From NCBI GenBank assembly GCA_934394615.1, contig CAKRRJ010000038.1:1-21504 (forward strand): a stretch of DNA of 21,504 bases, read 5' to 3'. The notes below the pieces were generated by a model. It saw only the letters and a program-made list of their open reading frames with translations, was not told where the DNA came from and ran no database searches. The stretch's first letter is position 1. Every line of letters starts with the position of its first letter. Shown here one piece after another: positions 1 to 7,107 of the stretch. The stretch comes from an uncultured Lachnospiraceae bacterium (GTDB taxonomy: Bacteria; Bacillota; Clostridia; Lachnospirales; Lachnospiraceae). The translations under genes were made by a program, and so were the position numbers.

Positions 1-953
1 TAAAAAATTATGATGGACATGACATCTGCCTGAATGCAGAAAAGCAGATTACCATGCGGATTTCGGAGTTTCCGTTCCTGGAGCGATACAAGGGACAGGA
101 TCTGATCACAACAGATGGAACCACACTGCTTGGTGCGGATGACAAAGCCGGTGTAGCAGAAATTATGACGGCGGCCGCTTATCTGCTTTCCCATAAAGAA
201 ATTCCGCACGGAAAGATTTGTATTGGATTTACTCCGGATGAGGAGATCGGCTGCGGCGCAGACCGGTTTGAGGTAGAGAATTTTGGCGCGCAGTTTGCCT
301 ACACCGTAGATGGCGGTGAACTGGGTGAGGTGGAGTATGAGAATTTCAATGCGGCTTCCGCAGTGATCACCATTCATGGCTGCAGCATGCATACTGGAGA
401 CGCGAAAAAGGGCATGGTGAATTCCATGCTGATTGGCATGGAGTACCAGCAGATGCTGCCGACATTTGAGAATCCGATGTATACAGAAGGGTATGAGGGA
501 TTTTTCCATCTGGATCATTTTAACGGAGATGTGGAGACTTCTATACTGAAGTATCTGATCCGGGATCACGATATGGGCAAATTTGAGCAGAAAAAGAAAC
601 AGATGTGCCAGATTGCGACTTTCCTGAACCAGAAGTACGGGGAAGGCACCGTCGCGATTGAAATTCGCGATTCTTATTTTAATATGAAAGAAAAAATCAA
701 ACCGCATATGCAGCTGATTGACCGGGTATGCAGCGCCATGAAGGAACTGGATGTGGAGCCGGTGATCCGTCCGATCCGCGGCGGTACGGATGGAGCACGC
801 CTTTCTTACGAAGGACTTCCGTGCCCAAATCTGTGTACCGGAGGCGCAAATTTCCACGGAAAGTACGAGTTTATTTCTATCCAGTCCATGGAGAAAATCG
901 TGGAATTGCTTGTAAAACTGATGACAGCGCCGAAAACAGAGCGGAAAGAATGA
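1..953 (+). CDS. pepT: Peptidase T (tripeptide aminopeptidase), 5'-truncated by window edge
   Basis: Zinc-dependent M20-family cytosolic exopeptidase that removes the N-terminal residue of tripeptides. The frame (codons from base 3) is open through the left edge, so the gene starts outside the window. An internal ATG at 54 is not the start, because family sequence continues upstream of it. Visible motifs are GADDKAG (metal-bridging Asp), PDEEIG (catalytic Glu and metal Glu), YTVDGG (metal Asp) and [12 protein letters not shown] near the C-terminus (metal His). By comparison with the roughly 408-residue family, about 95 residues are missing, including the N-terminal HxD metal motif. The C-terminus looks complete. 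greA follows after 64 bases with no visible terminator or promoter, so the two may be co-transcribed. Confidence 0.93.
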   Translation, partial: KNYDGHDICLNAEKQITMRISEFPFLERYKGQDLITTDGTTLLGADDKAGVAEIMTAAAYLLSHKEIPHGKICIGFTPDEEIGCGADRFEVENFGAQFAYTVDGGELGEVEYENFNAASAVITIHGCSMHTGDAKKGMVNSMLIGMEYQQMLPTFENPMYTEGYEGFFHLDHFNGDVETSILKYLIRDHDMGKFEQKKKQMCQIATFLNQKYGEGTVAIEIRDSYFNMKEKIKPHMQLIDRVCSAMKELDVEPVIRPIRGGTDGARLSYEGLPCPNLCTGGANFHGKYEFISIQSMEKIVELLVKLMTAPKTERKE

Positions 954-1017
954 CGGCAGACAGAAGCAGCCAGCAAAGAAGAACAGGACAGTAAGAAGCA
1001 GAAAAGAGATAAGGATC

Positions 1018-1518
1018 ATGAGAGAGAAACTTACAAAATCAGATGTGGAAAAAATCCAGGAAGAGATTGAATATCGGAAACTGGAAGTGCGACCCAAATG
1101 TCTGGAAGCAGTAAAGGAAGCAAGAGCCCAAGGAGATCTGAGCGAAAACTTTGAGTATTATGCGGCTAAGAAAGACAAAAACCAGAACGAAAGCCGCATC
1201 CGTTATCTGGAGAATATGCTGAAAAACGCAATTGTGATCTCCGATGAGTCAAGGTCCGATGAGGTCGGCCTGAATAAGGCGGTTACCCTCTATATGGAGG
1301 ATGACGATGAGGAGGAGACCTACAAGCTGGTCACCAGCATCCGCGGCAACTCCATGCACAATATGATCAGCATTGAGTCACCTCTTGGCAAAGCTATTCT
1401 GCGCCACAAAGTGGGAGACCGGGTGGAGATTACCACGGACAACGGTTACAGCTATTTTGTGGAGATCAGGAAAATTGAAGATATCGGAGATGAAGATGAT
1501 ACGATCCGGAAATTCTGA
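1018..1518 (+). CDS. greA: Transcription elongation factor GreA/GreB family
   Basis: Binds the RNA polymerase secondary channel and stimulates cleavage of backtracked transcripts. At 166 residues it has the normal family length. The N-terminal coiled coil carries the tip motif GDLSEN (residues 39-44), with the acidic residues D40 and E43 that act at the polymerase active site. The C-terminal FKBP-like domain has ESPLGKAILRHKVGDRVEI. The usual 'SENAEY' reads 'SENFEYYAAK' here, and the central segment (about 90-120) is rich in Asp/Glu and diverges from textbook GreA, so it could be a GreA paralogue. AAGGA sits 7-8 bases before the ATG. It follows pepT on the same strand and converges on the LysR gene. 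Confidence 0.9.
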   Translation: MREKLTKSDVEKIQEEIEYRKLEVRPKCLEAVKEARAQGDLSENFEYYAAKKDKNQNESRIRYLENMLKNAIVISDESRSDEVGLNKAVTLYMEDDDEEETYKLVTSIRGNSMHNMISIESPLGKAILRHKVGDRVEITTDNGYSYFVEIRKIEDIGDEDDTIRKF

Positions 1519-1530
1519 TATTTCTGGGAT

Positions 1531-1566
1531 ATCAGAACTCCCGGACCGGAGGATCAGTATTCTGAT
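1531..1566. terminator. Possible weak terminator hairpin between convergent greA and LysR gene
   Basis: ATCAGAA (1531-1537) pairs with TTCTGAT (1560-1566). Inside, CTCC (1538-1541) pairs with GGAG (1548-1551). It lies between convergent genes and overlaps the last codons of the LysR frame. Neither strand has a clear U-tract after the stem, so intrinsic termination is uncertain. Confidence 0.3.
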
Positions 1567-2459
1567 TGGGTGTAAAAATTGATCACAAACTCCATAAAAT
1601 GATGCACATAAGGCTTTAAGATAAAATTCTTATGGTAAACCAGATACAGGCTGCGGCTGTCTGCAACCACCGGAAGATCAAAAACGAGAAGTTTGTGATC
1701 GGATCCGGGGCTGCAGGCGGCCGCTTTTGATATAACGGAAATGCCAAGGCCGTTCGCAACCAGGTTTTTGATGGATTCCTGGTCGTTTAAGCGCGCGGTA
1801 ACCTGCAGGGAATCCTCTTTGATGTGAAGTGCCTCCAGAAGTTCGTGTACGAACTTGCGGCTGCCGCTGCCTTCTTCCCGCAGGATCATGGGTTCTGTTT
1901 TCAGAATGGAGTCAATGGAGGCACCGCTTTGCTTTAATTCTTCAAAGTACGCATTTCTTGGGGTGATGAGCACCATCTGATCCCGGTAAAAAGGTTCGAA
2001 GCAGAAGCGTTCATCCTCACAGGTCATGCCGACAAGTCCCAGGTTAAAGCTGCCCTCCAGAATCTTGTCGAGGATCCCCTGGCTGTCACTCTGGTGGATG
2101 TTGAAATACGTTTCCGGGCAGAGTTTTTTGTAGGCCGGCAAAAGTTCTGGAAGCAGATAGGTGGACGGAATGGTCGATGCACCCATGTGGATGACGTTCC
2201 GGCTCTCATTGATCCAGCTTTCGATCAGATGATTTTTCAGACTCAGGATACTTACGGCACATTCGTAAAACTCCTGTCCCCGCGGCGTGAGCTCGATATT
2301 TTTGGTGGTACGGACCAGCAGGCAGGACTGAAACTCCTCCTCCAGCATGCGGATATGGGTACTGATAGTCGGCTGGGAGATGAAGAGCTTCTCGGATGCC
2401 TTTGTAAAACTTCCGTAATCGACAACAGCCACGAAAGACTGCAGTTGTTTAAATTCCAT
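1554..2459 (-). CDS. LysR-family transcriptional regulator
   Basis: DNA-binding regulator of 301 residues, the standard LysR length. Residues 1-60 form the winged helix-turn-helix (FTKASEKLFISQPTISTHIRMLE, then LLVRTTKNIELTPRG). The rest matches the type-2 periplasmic-binding-like effector domain (about 88-295). AAGGAG lies 7 bases upstream of the ATG. The gene is 34 bases downstream of the SDR reductase on the same strand, so both probably share the promoter at about 3260. LysR proteins usually control a divergent or adjacent gene, so the reductase is the natural candidate target, by inference only. The effector cannot be read from sequence. The N-terminus resembles CysB/CysL-type and selenium-metabolism-associated LysR proteins, but I would not assign either. 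Confidence 0.9.
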   Translation of the reverse strand: MEFKQLQSFVAVVDYGSFTKASEKLFISQPTISTHIRMLEEEFQSCLLVRTTKNIELTPRGQEFYECAVSILSLKNHLIESWINESRNVIHMGASTIPSTYLLPELLPAYKKLCPETYFNIHQSDSQGILDKILEGSFNLGLVGMTCEDERFCFEPFYRDQMVLITPRNAYFEELKQSGASIDSILKTEPMILREEGSGSRKFVHELLEALHIKEDSLQVTARLNDQESIKNLVANGLGISVISKAAACSPGSDHKLLVFDLPVVADSRSLYLVYHKNFILKPYVHHFMEFVINFYTQSEY

Positions 2460-2493
2460 AAGTTACTCCTTTGTATTTTGTATTTGGCAGGAA

Positions 2494-3225
2494 TCAGATC
2501 CAGCCGCCATCGAGGCCGATGACCTGTCCGGTTAAATAAGAACCTTTGTAGCCGAGATGGTACACAAAATCGGCAACCTCCTCTGCGCGTCCGAGGCGCC
2601 CGGCAGGAATCTCGTCCACAAGGCTGATGAGCTCATCCTCTTCAAGCCACTGGTTCATTTCGGTGTCAATCGCGCCGCAGGCTACGGCGTTGACCTGGAT
2701 ATTGCTCGGCGCAAGCTCCTTGGCGAGCGCTTTGGTAAAGGCGTTGATGCCGCCCTTGGTGGCAGAGTAGGCAACCTCGCAGGATGCCCCCACGCAGCCC
2801 CAGACAGAAGAAATGTTCACGATCTTTCCGTGTCCGCCTGCCAGCATCAGCGGGATAGCGAGCTTGCAGCAGTTGAATACAGAGGTCAGATTGGTGCGCA
2901 GGATGCGGTCCCAGTCCTCAGAAGACATATCCTGTAAGAGACCGATGTAGTCGATGCCGGCATTGTTTACGAGCACGTCCAGCGTACCAAACTGCTTGCG
3001 GATCATGGAAAACAGCTGCTCGCAGACTGCCATATCGCCCATATCGCCCAGAAATGCGGCGCAGGTTACCTGATAGCTCTCGATCTCTTTTTTCGTCTGC
3101 ATGAGCTCCTGTTCCCGGTGAGCGCAGTTGATGATGACATTGTATCCTTTTTTCGCAAATTTTACGGCAATGGCCTTTCCGATTCCCCGGGAAGCGCCGG
3201 TTACAAGTACGACTTTTTTTGCCAT
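2494..3225 (-). CDS. SDR-family NAD(P)H reductase, FabG/YmfI-like (possible EF-P 5-aminopentanone reductase)
   Basis: Classical short-chain dehydrogenase of 243 residues. It shows the Rossmann motif TGASRGIG (9-16), NNAG (87-90), and the catalytic set N112, S140, Y153 and K157 (YSATK). The segment WGCVGASCEV just before the catalytic Tyr, and the C-terminal GSYLTGQVIGLDGGW, recall YmfI. That FabG-like Firmicutes enzyme completes the 5-aminopentanol modification of elongation factor P. A generic 3-oxoacyl-ACP reductase role is the alternative, and no fatty-acid genes are adjacent. The ATG at 3225 is chosen because AAAGGAG sits 8 bases before it; a GTG three codons upstream (3234) overlaps that ribosome binding site. 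It probably forms an operon with the LysR gene. Confidence 0.85.
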   Translation of the reverse strand: MAKKVVLVTGASRGIGKAIAVKFAKKGYNVIINCAHREQELMQTKKEIESYQVTCAAFLGDMGDMAVCEQLFSMIRKQFGTLDVLVNNAGIDYIGLLQDMSSEDWDRILRTNLTSVFNCCKLAIPLMLAGGHGKIVNISSVWGCVGASCEVAYSATKGGINAFTKALAKELAPSNIQVNAVACGAIDTEMNQWLEEDELISLVDEIPAGRLGRAEEVADFVYHLGYKGSYLTGQVIGLDGGWI

Positions 3226-3259
3226 AAAGGTCACTCCTTTCTTTTCGGGTTCTTCTTTT

Positions 3260-3265
3260 ATTCTA
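3260..3265 (-). promoter_or_regulatory. Probable promoter (-10) of the SDR-LysR operon
   Basis: On the minus strand the extended -10 TGA-TAGAAT lies about 35 bases before the reductase start. The best -35 candidate, TTGTAA, has a long 19-base spacer, so recognition probably depends on the extended -10. Confidence 0.45.
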
Positions 3266-3335
3266 TCATAAAATCCGCCACATTTTACAATTCAATTACA
3301 ATTTTTGGAACTCTCTGTAACTTTCAAACGAGTTA

Positions 3336-3344
3336 TGTTATACT
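3336..3344 (+). promoter_or_regulatory. Probable extended -10 promoter of the NlpC/P60 gene
   Basis: TGT-TATACT (3336-3344) is an extended -10 element 44 bases before the ATG of the SH3-NlpC/P60 gene. The -35 region is poor (CTGTAA at an 18-base spacing). It is divergent to the promoter of the reductase operon. Confidence 0.5.
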
Positions 3345-3388
3345 GAATGGCAGATTGGTGTGGACTATAAAAGGAAAGGCGAATACGC

Positions 3389-4741
3389 ATGGAAAAATGG
3401 AAGAAGATCCTGGCGATGGGGTGTCTCTGCGCGGCAGCGGCCTGCCCGGTTACCGCTTATGCGGATGTGTCAAAATCCGCACATGAGGCGGCACTCGTGG
3501 CGGCACCGGCAGATTATGAGAATATCGCAGTGTCACAGGTGACAGACTATGTAAATATCCGGGAGCAGGCAACTACAAACAGTAAAATCCTGGGTAAGAT
3601 CTATAACAACTGCGCGGCAACCATTCTGGAGACCGTGGAAGGAGAGGGTGGAAGCTGGTACCGCATTCAGTCGGGAAGCGTAAACGGCTTTATCAAGGCC
3701 CAGTATTTCATCACCGGCCAGGAGGCAGAGACCCTGGCACAGTCCATTGGCCGGGAATTTGCTACTGTCAGCGCGGATAATCTCCGCCTGCGTGAGGAAC
3801 CAAACCTGACCAGCAACGTGCTTACCATGATCTCCAGCGGATCCCGCTATGTGGTCCAGGGCGAAGAGGGAGACTTCTATAAAGTCGAGGTCGATGCGGA
3901 TCTGATCGGTTACATTGCAAAATCTTACTGTAAGGTCGAGGTGGAGTTCGACCAGGCAGTATCTCTTGAGGAAGAGCGTGAAAAACTGGAAGAAGAGGCA
4001 CAGAGAAAGCGTGATGCCCAGACGGCTATGGCAAACCTGGAACAGGCCATCCGGGTAGAGGAGAATAAGGCAGCCGGAAATAATGCGTCCGCTGGAAATG
4101 GCAATACTTCCGGAAGCACTTCTGCCCCGGAGGATGTCATCATTGCCGCAAACCCGGCTCAGAGCGATGATTCTGCCAAGACCGGCGCACCGTCCGCAAG
4201 TGCCGATACATCGAAAACACAGAGCCCGGCTTCCGGATCCGGCACTTCCAATAGCCAGACAGCTTCGTCCGCGCCTGGAAAGACCAGCGCTTCCGGCAGT
4301 CAGACCAGTTCTTCCGGGCCGGCATCCGGCACCACAACTTCTGCGGTTGTGGGTCCTGGAAGCTCTGCGGCAGTTGTTTCCGCGACCAGAACGGCAATCG
4401 TGGCTTACGCAAAACAGTTCCTTGGCAATCCGTATGTGTATGGCGGCACCAGCCTTACAAACGGCGCGGACTGCTCCGGCTTTACCCAGTCGGTATTCGC
4501 GCACTTTGGCATTACCACCGGAAGAAGCTCGAGAGACCAGGCGGCAAACGGAAAACAGATTTCCCTGTCGGCCATTCAGCCGGGCGATCTTCTGTTCTAC
4601 GCCAGCGGAAGCTACATCAACCATGTGGCAATCTACATAGGCGATGGAAAGATCATTCACTCCAGTAACCCGACTACGGGCATTACCATCACCAAATACA
4701 ATTACCGTACGCCGAGCAAGGCCGTAACATTCCTGGATTAA
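3389..4741 (+). CDS. Secreted SH3-SH3-NlpC/P60 peptidoglycan endopeptidase
   Basis: Predicted exported cell-wall hydrolase of 450 residues. A Sec signal peptide (1 to about 25, basic MEKWKK, hydrophobic core, AYA-D cleavage) is followed by two bacterial SH3 domains (about 50-107 and 125-185). Next come a charged coiled coil rich in Glu/Lys (190-228) and a low-complexity Ser/Ala/Thr/Gly/Pro linker (about 229-335). The C-terminal NlpC/P60 domain (336-450) carries Cys362 in DCSGF, His412 in NHVAIY and His424 in IIHSS, the expected Cys-His-His set. The family usually cuts gamma-D-Glu-diamino-acid bonds in stem peptides, with SH3 domains binding wall. There is no lipobox. AAAGG lies about 9 bases before the ATG. 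A membrane acyltransferase follows at once. Confidence 0.92.
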   Translation: MEKWKKILAMGCLCAAAACPVTAYADVSKSAHEAALVAAPADYENIAVSQVTDYVNIREQATTNSKILGKIYNNCAATILETVEGEGGSWYRIQSGSVNGFIKAQYFITGQEAETLAQSIGREFATVSADNLRLREEPNLTSNVLTMISSGSRYVVQGEEGDFYKVEVDADLIGYIAKSYCKVEVEFDQAVSLEEEREKLEEEAQRKRDAQTAMANLEQAIRVEENKAAGNNASAGNGNTSGSTSAPEDVIIAANPAQSDDSAKTGAPSASADTSKTQSPASGSGTSNSQTASSAPGKTSASGSQTSSSGPASGTTTSAVVGPGSSAAVVSATRTAIVAYAKQFLGNPYVYGGTSLTNGADCSGFTQSVFAHFGITTGRSSRDQAANGKQISLSAIQPGDLLFYASGSYINHVAIYIGDGKIIHSSNPTTGITITKYNYRTPSKAVTFLD

Positions 4742-4754
4742 AGGAGTGTGGTTT

Positions 4755-5780
4755 ATGAGCAGAAAAAAACAATACTGCGGTCTGGATCTCCTGAAATTTA
4801 TCATGGCGCTTCTGGTGGCCGCCCGGCACATGATTCAGGTGTTTTATCCGGCAGAGAGCCGATGGCGCCTGGTAATCGGCAGCTGGCTTTCAAACCTTGC
4901 GGTTCCGGTGTTTTTTATCATTGCCGGTTTCCTGTTGTTCCGGAAAATCCCTGAAAAAAGGGGAGGATGGAGCACCGTGTGGCGCTACGCGTGGCGCATT
5001 GTGAAGCTGTATGTGCTCTGGTGCGTCATCTACTGGCCAATCGATATTTATAACTGGTACCACGGAACCGCTACCATTGCGGAGACAGTGAAATCCTATA
5101 TTCATTCCTTTTTCGTCTCCAGTACCATCGCGCAGCTCTGGTATCTTCCGGCACTTGCGCTGGCTGTTCTCATTGTGTGGACTGGTTATCGTCTGGGCCT
5201 GAGAGTGTGGATGCTGCTGCTTCTGACCGGAGTGCTGTTTGTGTTCGGCTGCATTTGCGATAACTGGTATTTTACAGAACGGGCACCCATGAAGATCCAG
5301 GAATTTGTCTGGTGGTACGCTCCAAAATTTGTGACCATGCGAAACGGTGTGTTTTATGGCAGTTTTTACCTGGCAATCGGACTCTGGTTTTCAAAAAAGA
5401 GCACGCGGATGCCGTTTCTTGCGGCGGCAGCGGGAAGTGTGCTGTTTATGGGTCTGATGTACAAAGAAGTCTCTGCCTGCTACAACACCAACATGGTTTT
5501 TACCGCAGCTCCGGCAGCCGTCTGCCTGACTGAGCTTGCCATGCGCTTTACGGGATCGTATTCCCGCTTCTTTGTAACACTCCGGGAGATGAGTGAGTGG
5601 ATTTACTTTTCCCACTTTTATTTTTTCTATTTCTTTTCCTGGACCATAAAATGGAACTCGCTTCCGCTCACCAAACAGAACATCACCCTCTGTATCTTTG
5701 GACCGATGCTGGTGTTTGCGCTTCTGGTGTCGCTGTTGTCTCACTGGAAGAAGGGGCAGTGGCTCCGCAGATTTATCTGA
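4755..5780 (+). CDS. Acyltransferase-3 family integral membrane protein
   Basis: Polytopic membrane protein of 341 residues with about ten hydrophobic segments. The opening GLDLLKFIMALLVAARH has the Arg-His pair (R24, H25) typical of acyltransferase family 3 (OafA/NRG-1/WecH type), which moves acetyl or other acyl groups onto exported polysaccharides. No extracellular SGNH domain is fused to it, so it is not a full OatA. AAGGAG (4741-4746) overlaps the stop of the preceding hydrolase gene and is 8 bases before this ATG. A GTG at 4746 overlaps the ribosome binding site and is rejected. The 13-base gap to the NlpC/P60 gene implies co-transcription. The acceptor cannot be read from sequence. Confidence 0.85.
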   Translation: MSRKKQYCGLDLLKFIMALLVAARHMIQVFYPAESRWRLVIGSWLSNLAVPVFFIIAGFLLFRKIPEKRGGWSTVWRYAWRIVKLYVLWCVIYWPIDIYNWYHGTATIAETVKSYIHSFFVSSTIAQLWYLPALALAVLIVWTGYRLGLRVWMLLLLTGVLFVFGCICDNWYFTERAPMKIQEFVWWYAPKFVTMRNGVFYGSFYLAIGLWFSKKSTRMPFLAAAAGSVLFMGLMYKEVSACYNTNMVFTAAPAAVCLTELAMRFTGSYSRFFVTLREMSEWIYFSHFYFFYFFSWTIKWNSLPLTKQNITLCIFGPMLVFALLVSLLSHWKKGQWLRRFI

Positions 5781-5800
5781 ATAAAGAAATTAAAACAAAA

Positions 5801-5831
5801 AGCCTCTGGGAAAAATCCCAGGGGCTTTTTT
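5801..5831. terminator. Strong bidirectional intrinsic terminator (acyltransferase / hpf)
   Basis: An 11-bp stem (AGCCTCTGGGA 5801-5811 with TCCCAGGGGCT 5816-5826, one G-U) and an AAAA loop are followed by six T (5826-5831). The plus strand has an A-run upstream, giving a U-rich tail on the minus strand too. It lies between convergent genes and should serve both. Confidence 0.95.
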
Positions 5832-5871
5832 GGAAAGGATGAAAGCGTTTTCGGCTTTCGTATGAGAAAGT

Positions 5872-6399
5872 TTAAAATTCCGGTTCAATCAGTCCGTAAG
5901 TCTGTCCCTTTCTCTTGTAAACAACATTGACTTCCTCGGTCTCTGCGTTTAAGAATACGTAGAAATTATGCCCGAGCAGTTCCATCTGTACGCAGGCTTC
6001 TTCCGGATCCATCGGTTTCATGGCGAAACGTTTGGTTTTTACGATCTGGATTTCGTCTTCTGCGTCGGTCTCTTCACTGATAAACAGATCGGAGAAAGCC
6101 TGTGCGGACTGCTTTTTGTCGATGAGTTTGTTTTTATACTTGCGAAGCTGGCGTTCGATGATCTCCTCTACCAGGTCGATGGATACATACATATCGCTGC
6201 TGGATTCCTCAGCACGGATAATGCTACCCTTCACCGGGATGGTAACCTCGATTTTCTGTTTGTCTTTCTGTACACTGAGAGTTACGATGATTTCTGTATC
6301 CGGAAGGAAGTAACGTTCCAGTTTTCCGATCTTTTCCTCAATGGCGGCACGAAGCCCCGGAGTCACATCAATATTTCTGCCTGTAATCGTATAACGCAT
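5872..6399 (-). CDS. hpf: Ribosome hibernation promoting factor, long form
   Basis: Binds the 30S decoding region and drives 100S ribosome dimers in resting cells. At 175 residues it is the long Firmicutes form. The N-terminal S30AE/YfiA domain (1 to about 100: MRYTITGRNIDVTPGLR, KLERYF, VEVTIPV-like strands) is joined by an acidic linker (about 100-116) to the C-terminal dimerisation domain (117-175: VKTKRFAMKPMDPEEA, GHNFYVFLN, NVVYKRKGQTYGLIEP). AAGGAG is 10 bases before the ATG. Its promoter is at 6432-6460. In Bacillus and many Firmicutes hpf precedes secA on the same strand. Here the two are neighbours but divergent, separated by the DnaA-box region. Confidence 0.95.
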   Translation of the reverse strand: MRYTITGRNIDVTPGLRAAIEEKIGKLERYFLPDTEIIVTLSVQKDKQKIEVTIPVKGSIIRAEESSSDMYVSIDLVEEIIERQLRKYKNKLIDKKQSAQAFSDLFISEETDAEDEIQIVKTKRFAMKPMDPEEACVQMELLGHNFYVFLNAETEEVNVVYKRKGQTYGLIEPEF

Positions 6400-6431
6400 A
6401 AGTCATCAGCTCCTTCTTTTGAGATGTCCTA

Positions 6432-6460
6432 AGTATAACATATAAAACCGAAAATTTCAA
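6432..6460 (-). promoter_or_regulatory. Sigma-A-type promoter of hpf
   Basis: On the minus strand, TTGAAA (plus-strand 6455-6460) and TATACT (6432-6437) are separated by exactly 17 bases, about 32 bases before the hpf start. A perfect small hairpin (AATTGT-TGAG-ACAATT, 6473-6488) lies just upstream and could be a regulator site. Confidence 0.75.
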
Positions 6461-6517
6461 CCATAATGCGGAAATTGTTGAGACAATTATTGAGATTGAA
6501 ATATAAAAACGAATACT

Positions 6518-6780
6518 TTATCCACAAAAAACGAATTGCATTTCTACCTTTGGGGATGTGGAAAAGTCAAGCATTTTTGACGTATTTTTCGGCTTAAAAC
6601 GTGGATTTATGCGATATGAACAAAGAAAAAGGCGGATTTTCCCGATGGAAATAAACCAACCGATGTGGGAAAGTTTTGTGGATGATGTGGATAACTTGGT
6701 GCATAACTCATTTTTGGCTGAAAATAAGGACAGGAGCGTGTGGACGTGTTTTTCGTGGATATTGTGGATAAAGTGGATAA
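6518..6780. promoter_or_regulatory. DnaA-box cluster (putative DnaA-binding locus or origin-like region)
   Basis: Part of the 708-bp gene-free gap 6400-7107. Perfect TTATCCACA boxes occur at 6518-6526 (plus orientation) and, as TGTGGATAA, at 6686-6694 and 6763-6771. TGTGGAAAA at 6557-6565 fits the looser TTWTNCACA consensus. One-mismatch boxes are at 6677-6685 (TGTGGATGA), 6772-6780 (AGTGGATAA, abutting the perfect box before it) and 6698-6706 (GGTGCATAA). Weaker GTGGA-containing sites occur at 6600, 6664, 6739 and 6754. All but the first point the same way. AT-rich flanks lie on both sides. Replication initiator DnaA binds such boxes at oriC and at regulatory clusters. No dnaA or dnaN is present, so the role is open. 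Confidence 0.7.
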
Positions 6781-6858
6781 GTTGGGAACCGAACATAGTT
6801 TTTGTGCAACCTGACAAGTTTACCATAATTTTACTTTTATGTCGCCTTTTTGTATGTA

Positions 6859-6979
6859 GGAATTTTCTGAACTGAAAATTCCGTATGATACCGTAGTGGC
6901 CGCAGGGCAAAAATCCTTGCCGCAGGCAATTTGAAATGGATTTTTGCCTGCGTTCCGGAGAGTGAAACGAACAGGAACG
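6859..6979. repeat. Chain of inverted repeats between the DnaA boxes and the secA promoter
   Basis: Three consecutive hairpins. First, GGAATTTTC / GAAAATTCC (6859-6867 and 6874-6882), 9 bp with a 6-base loop. Second, GGCAAAAATCC / GGATTTTTGCC (6906-6916 and 6938-6948), 11 bp, extendable to 15 bp (CGCAG arms) with one bulged G, and enclosing a small TTGCC-GCA-GGCAA hairpin (6917-6929). Third, CGTTCC / GGAACG (6951-6956 and 6974-6979). No U-tract follows, so a terminator is unlikely. It may be a dispersed intergenic repeat or a structured element. No coding potential was recognised. Confidence 0.6.
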
Positions 6980-7009
6980 TAAATTTTTTGTGAACAGCAG
7001 GCCTAAAAC

Positions 7010-7038
7010 TTGAATAAATCAAGGGAAGGTGGTACAAT
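7010..7038 (+). promoter_or_regulatory. Sigma-A-type promoter of secA
   Basis: TTGAAT (7010-7015) and TACAAT (7033-7038) have a 17-base spacer, and TGG immediately before the -10 makes an extended -10. It predicts a start near 7045 and a leader of about 60 bases. A second TATAAT at 7053-7058 has no good -35. Confidence 0.75.
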
Positions 7039-7107
7039 ATCAAAGATTGACTTATAATAGTAGAAACGAAACAGACGAATCAAACAAAGTTTAGGAGAAA
7101 AAACTAT

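Noticed and set aside
3400..3450. Lipoprotein signal in the NlpC/P60 protein (Cys12, Cys14, Cys19)
   Set aside because: None of the cysteines has a proper L-x-G/A-C lipobox; AYA-D at 23-26 fits ordinary signal peptidase cleavage.
4746..4754. GTG start for the acyltransferase
   Set aside because: It overlaps the AAGGAG ribosome binding site itself; the ATG at 4755 is 8 bases from it. The same reasoning rejects GTG 3234 for the reductase.
3533..4831. 432-residue minus-strand ORF opposite the NlpC/P60 gene
   Set aside because: It is an antisense shadow of a clearly real gene. Its Arg/Cys/Ser/Gly-rich low complexity mirrors the Ser/Ala/Gly linker codons, with no motif and no ribosome binding site.
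5872..6399. raiA-type structured RNA upstream of hpf
   Set aside because: The hpf leader from the predicted promoter is only about 25-30 bases and has no large structure.
6558..6875. 105-residue plus-strand ORF in the hpf-secA gap
   Set aside because: It is translated straight through the DnaA boxes, has no ribosome binding site and has a Trp/Phe/Ile-rich composition unlike a folded protein. Such spurious ORFs are common over box clusters.
6518..6910. 130-residue minus-strand ORF in the same gap
   Set aside because: It is antisense over the DnaA boxes and the first hairpin, with no ribosome binding site, and starts inside an inverted repeat.
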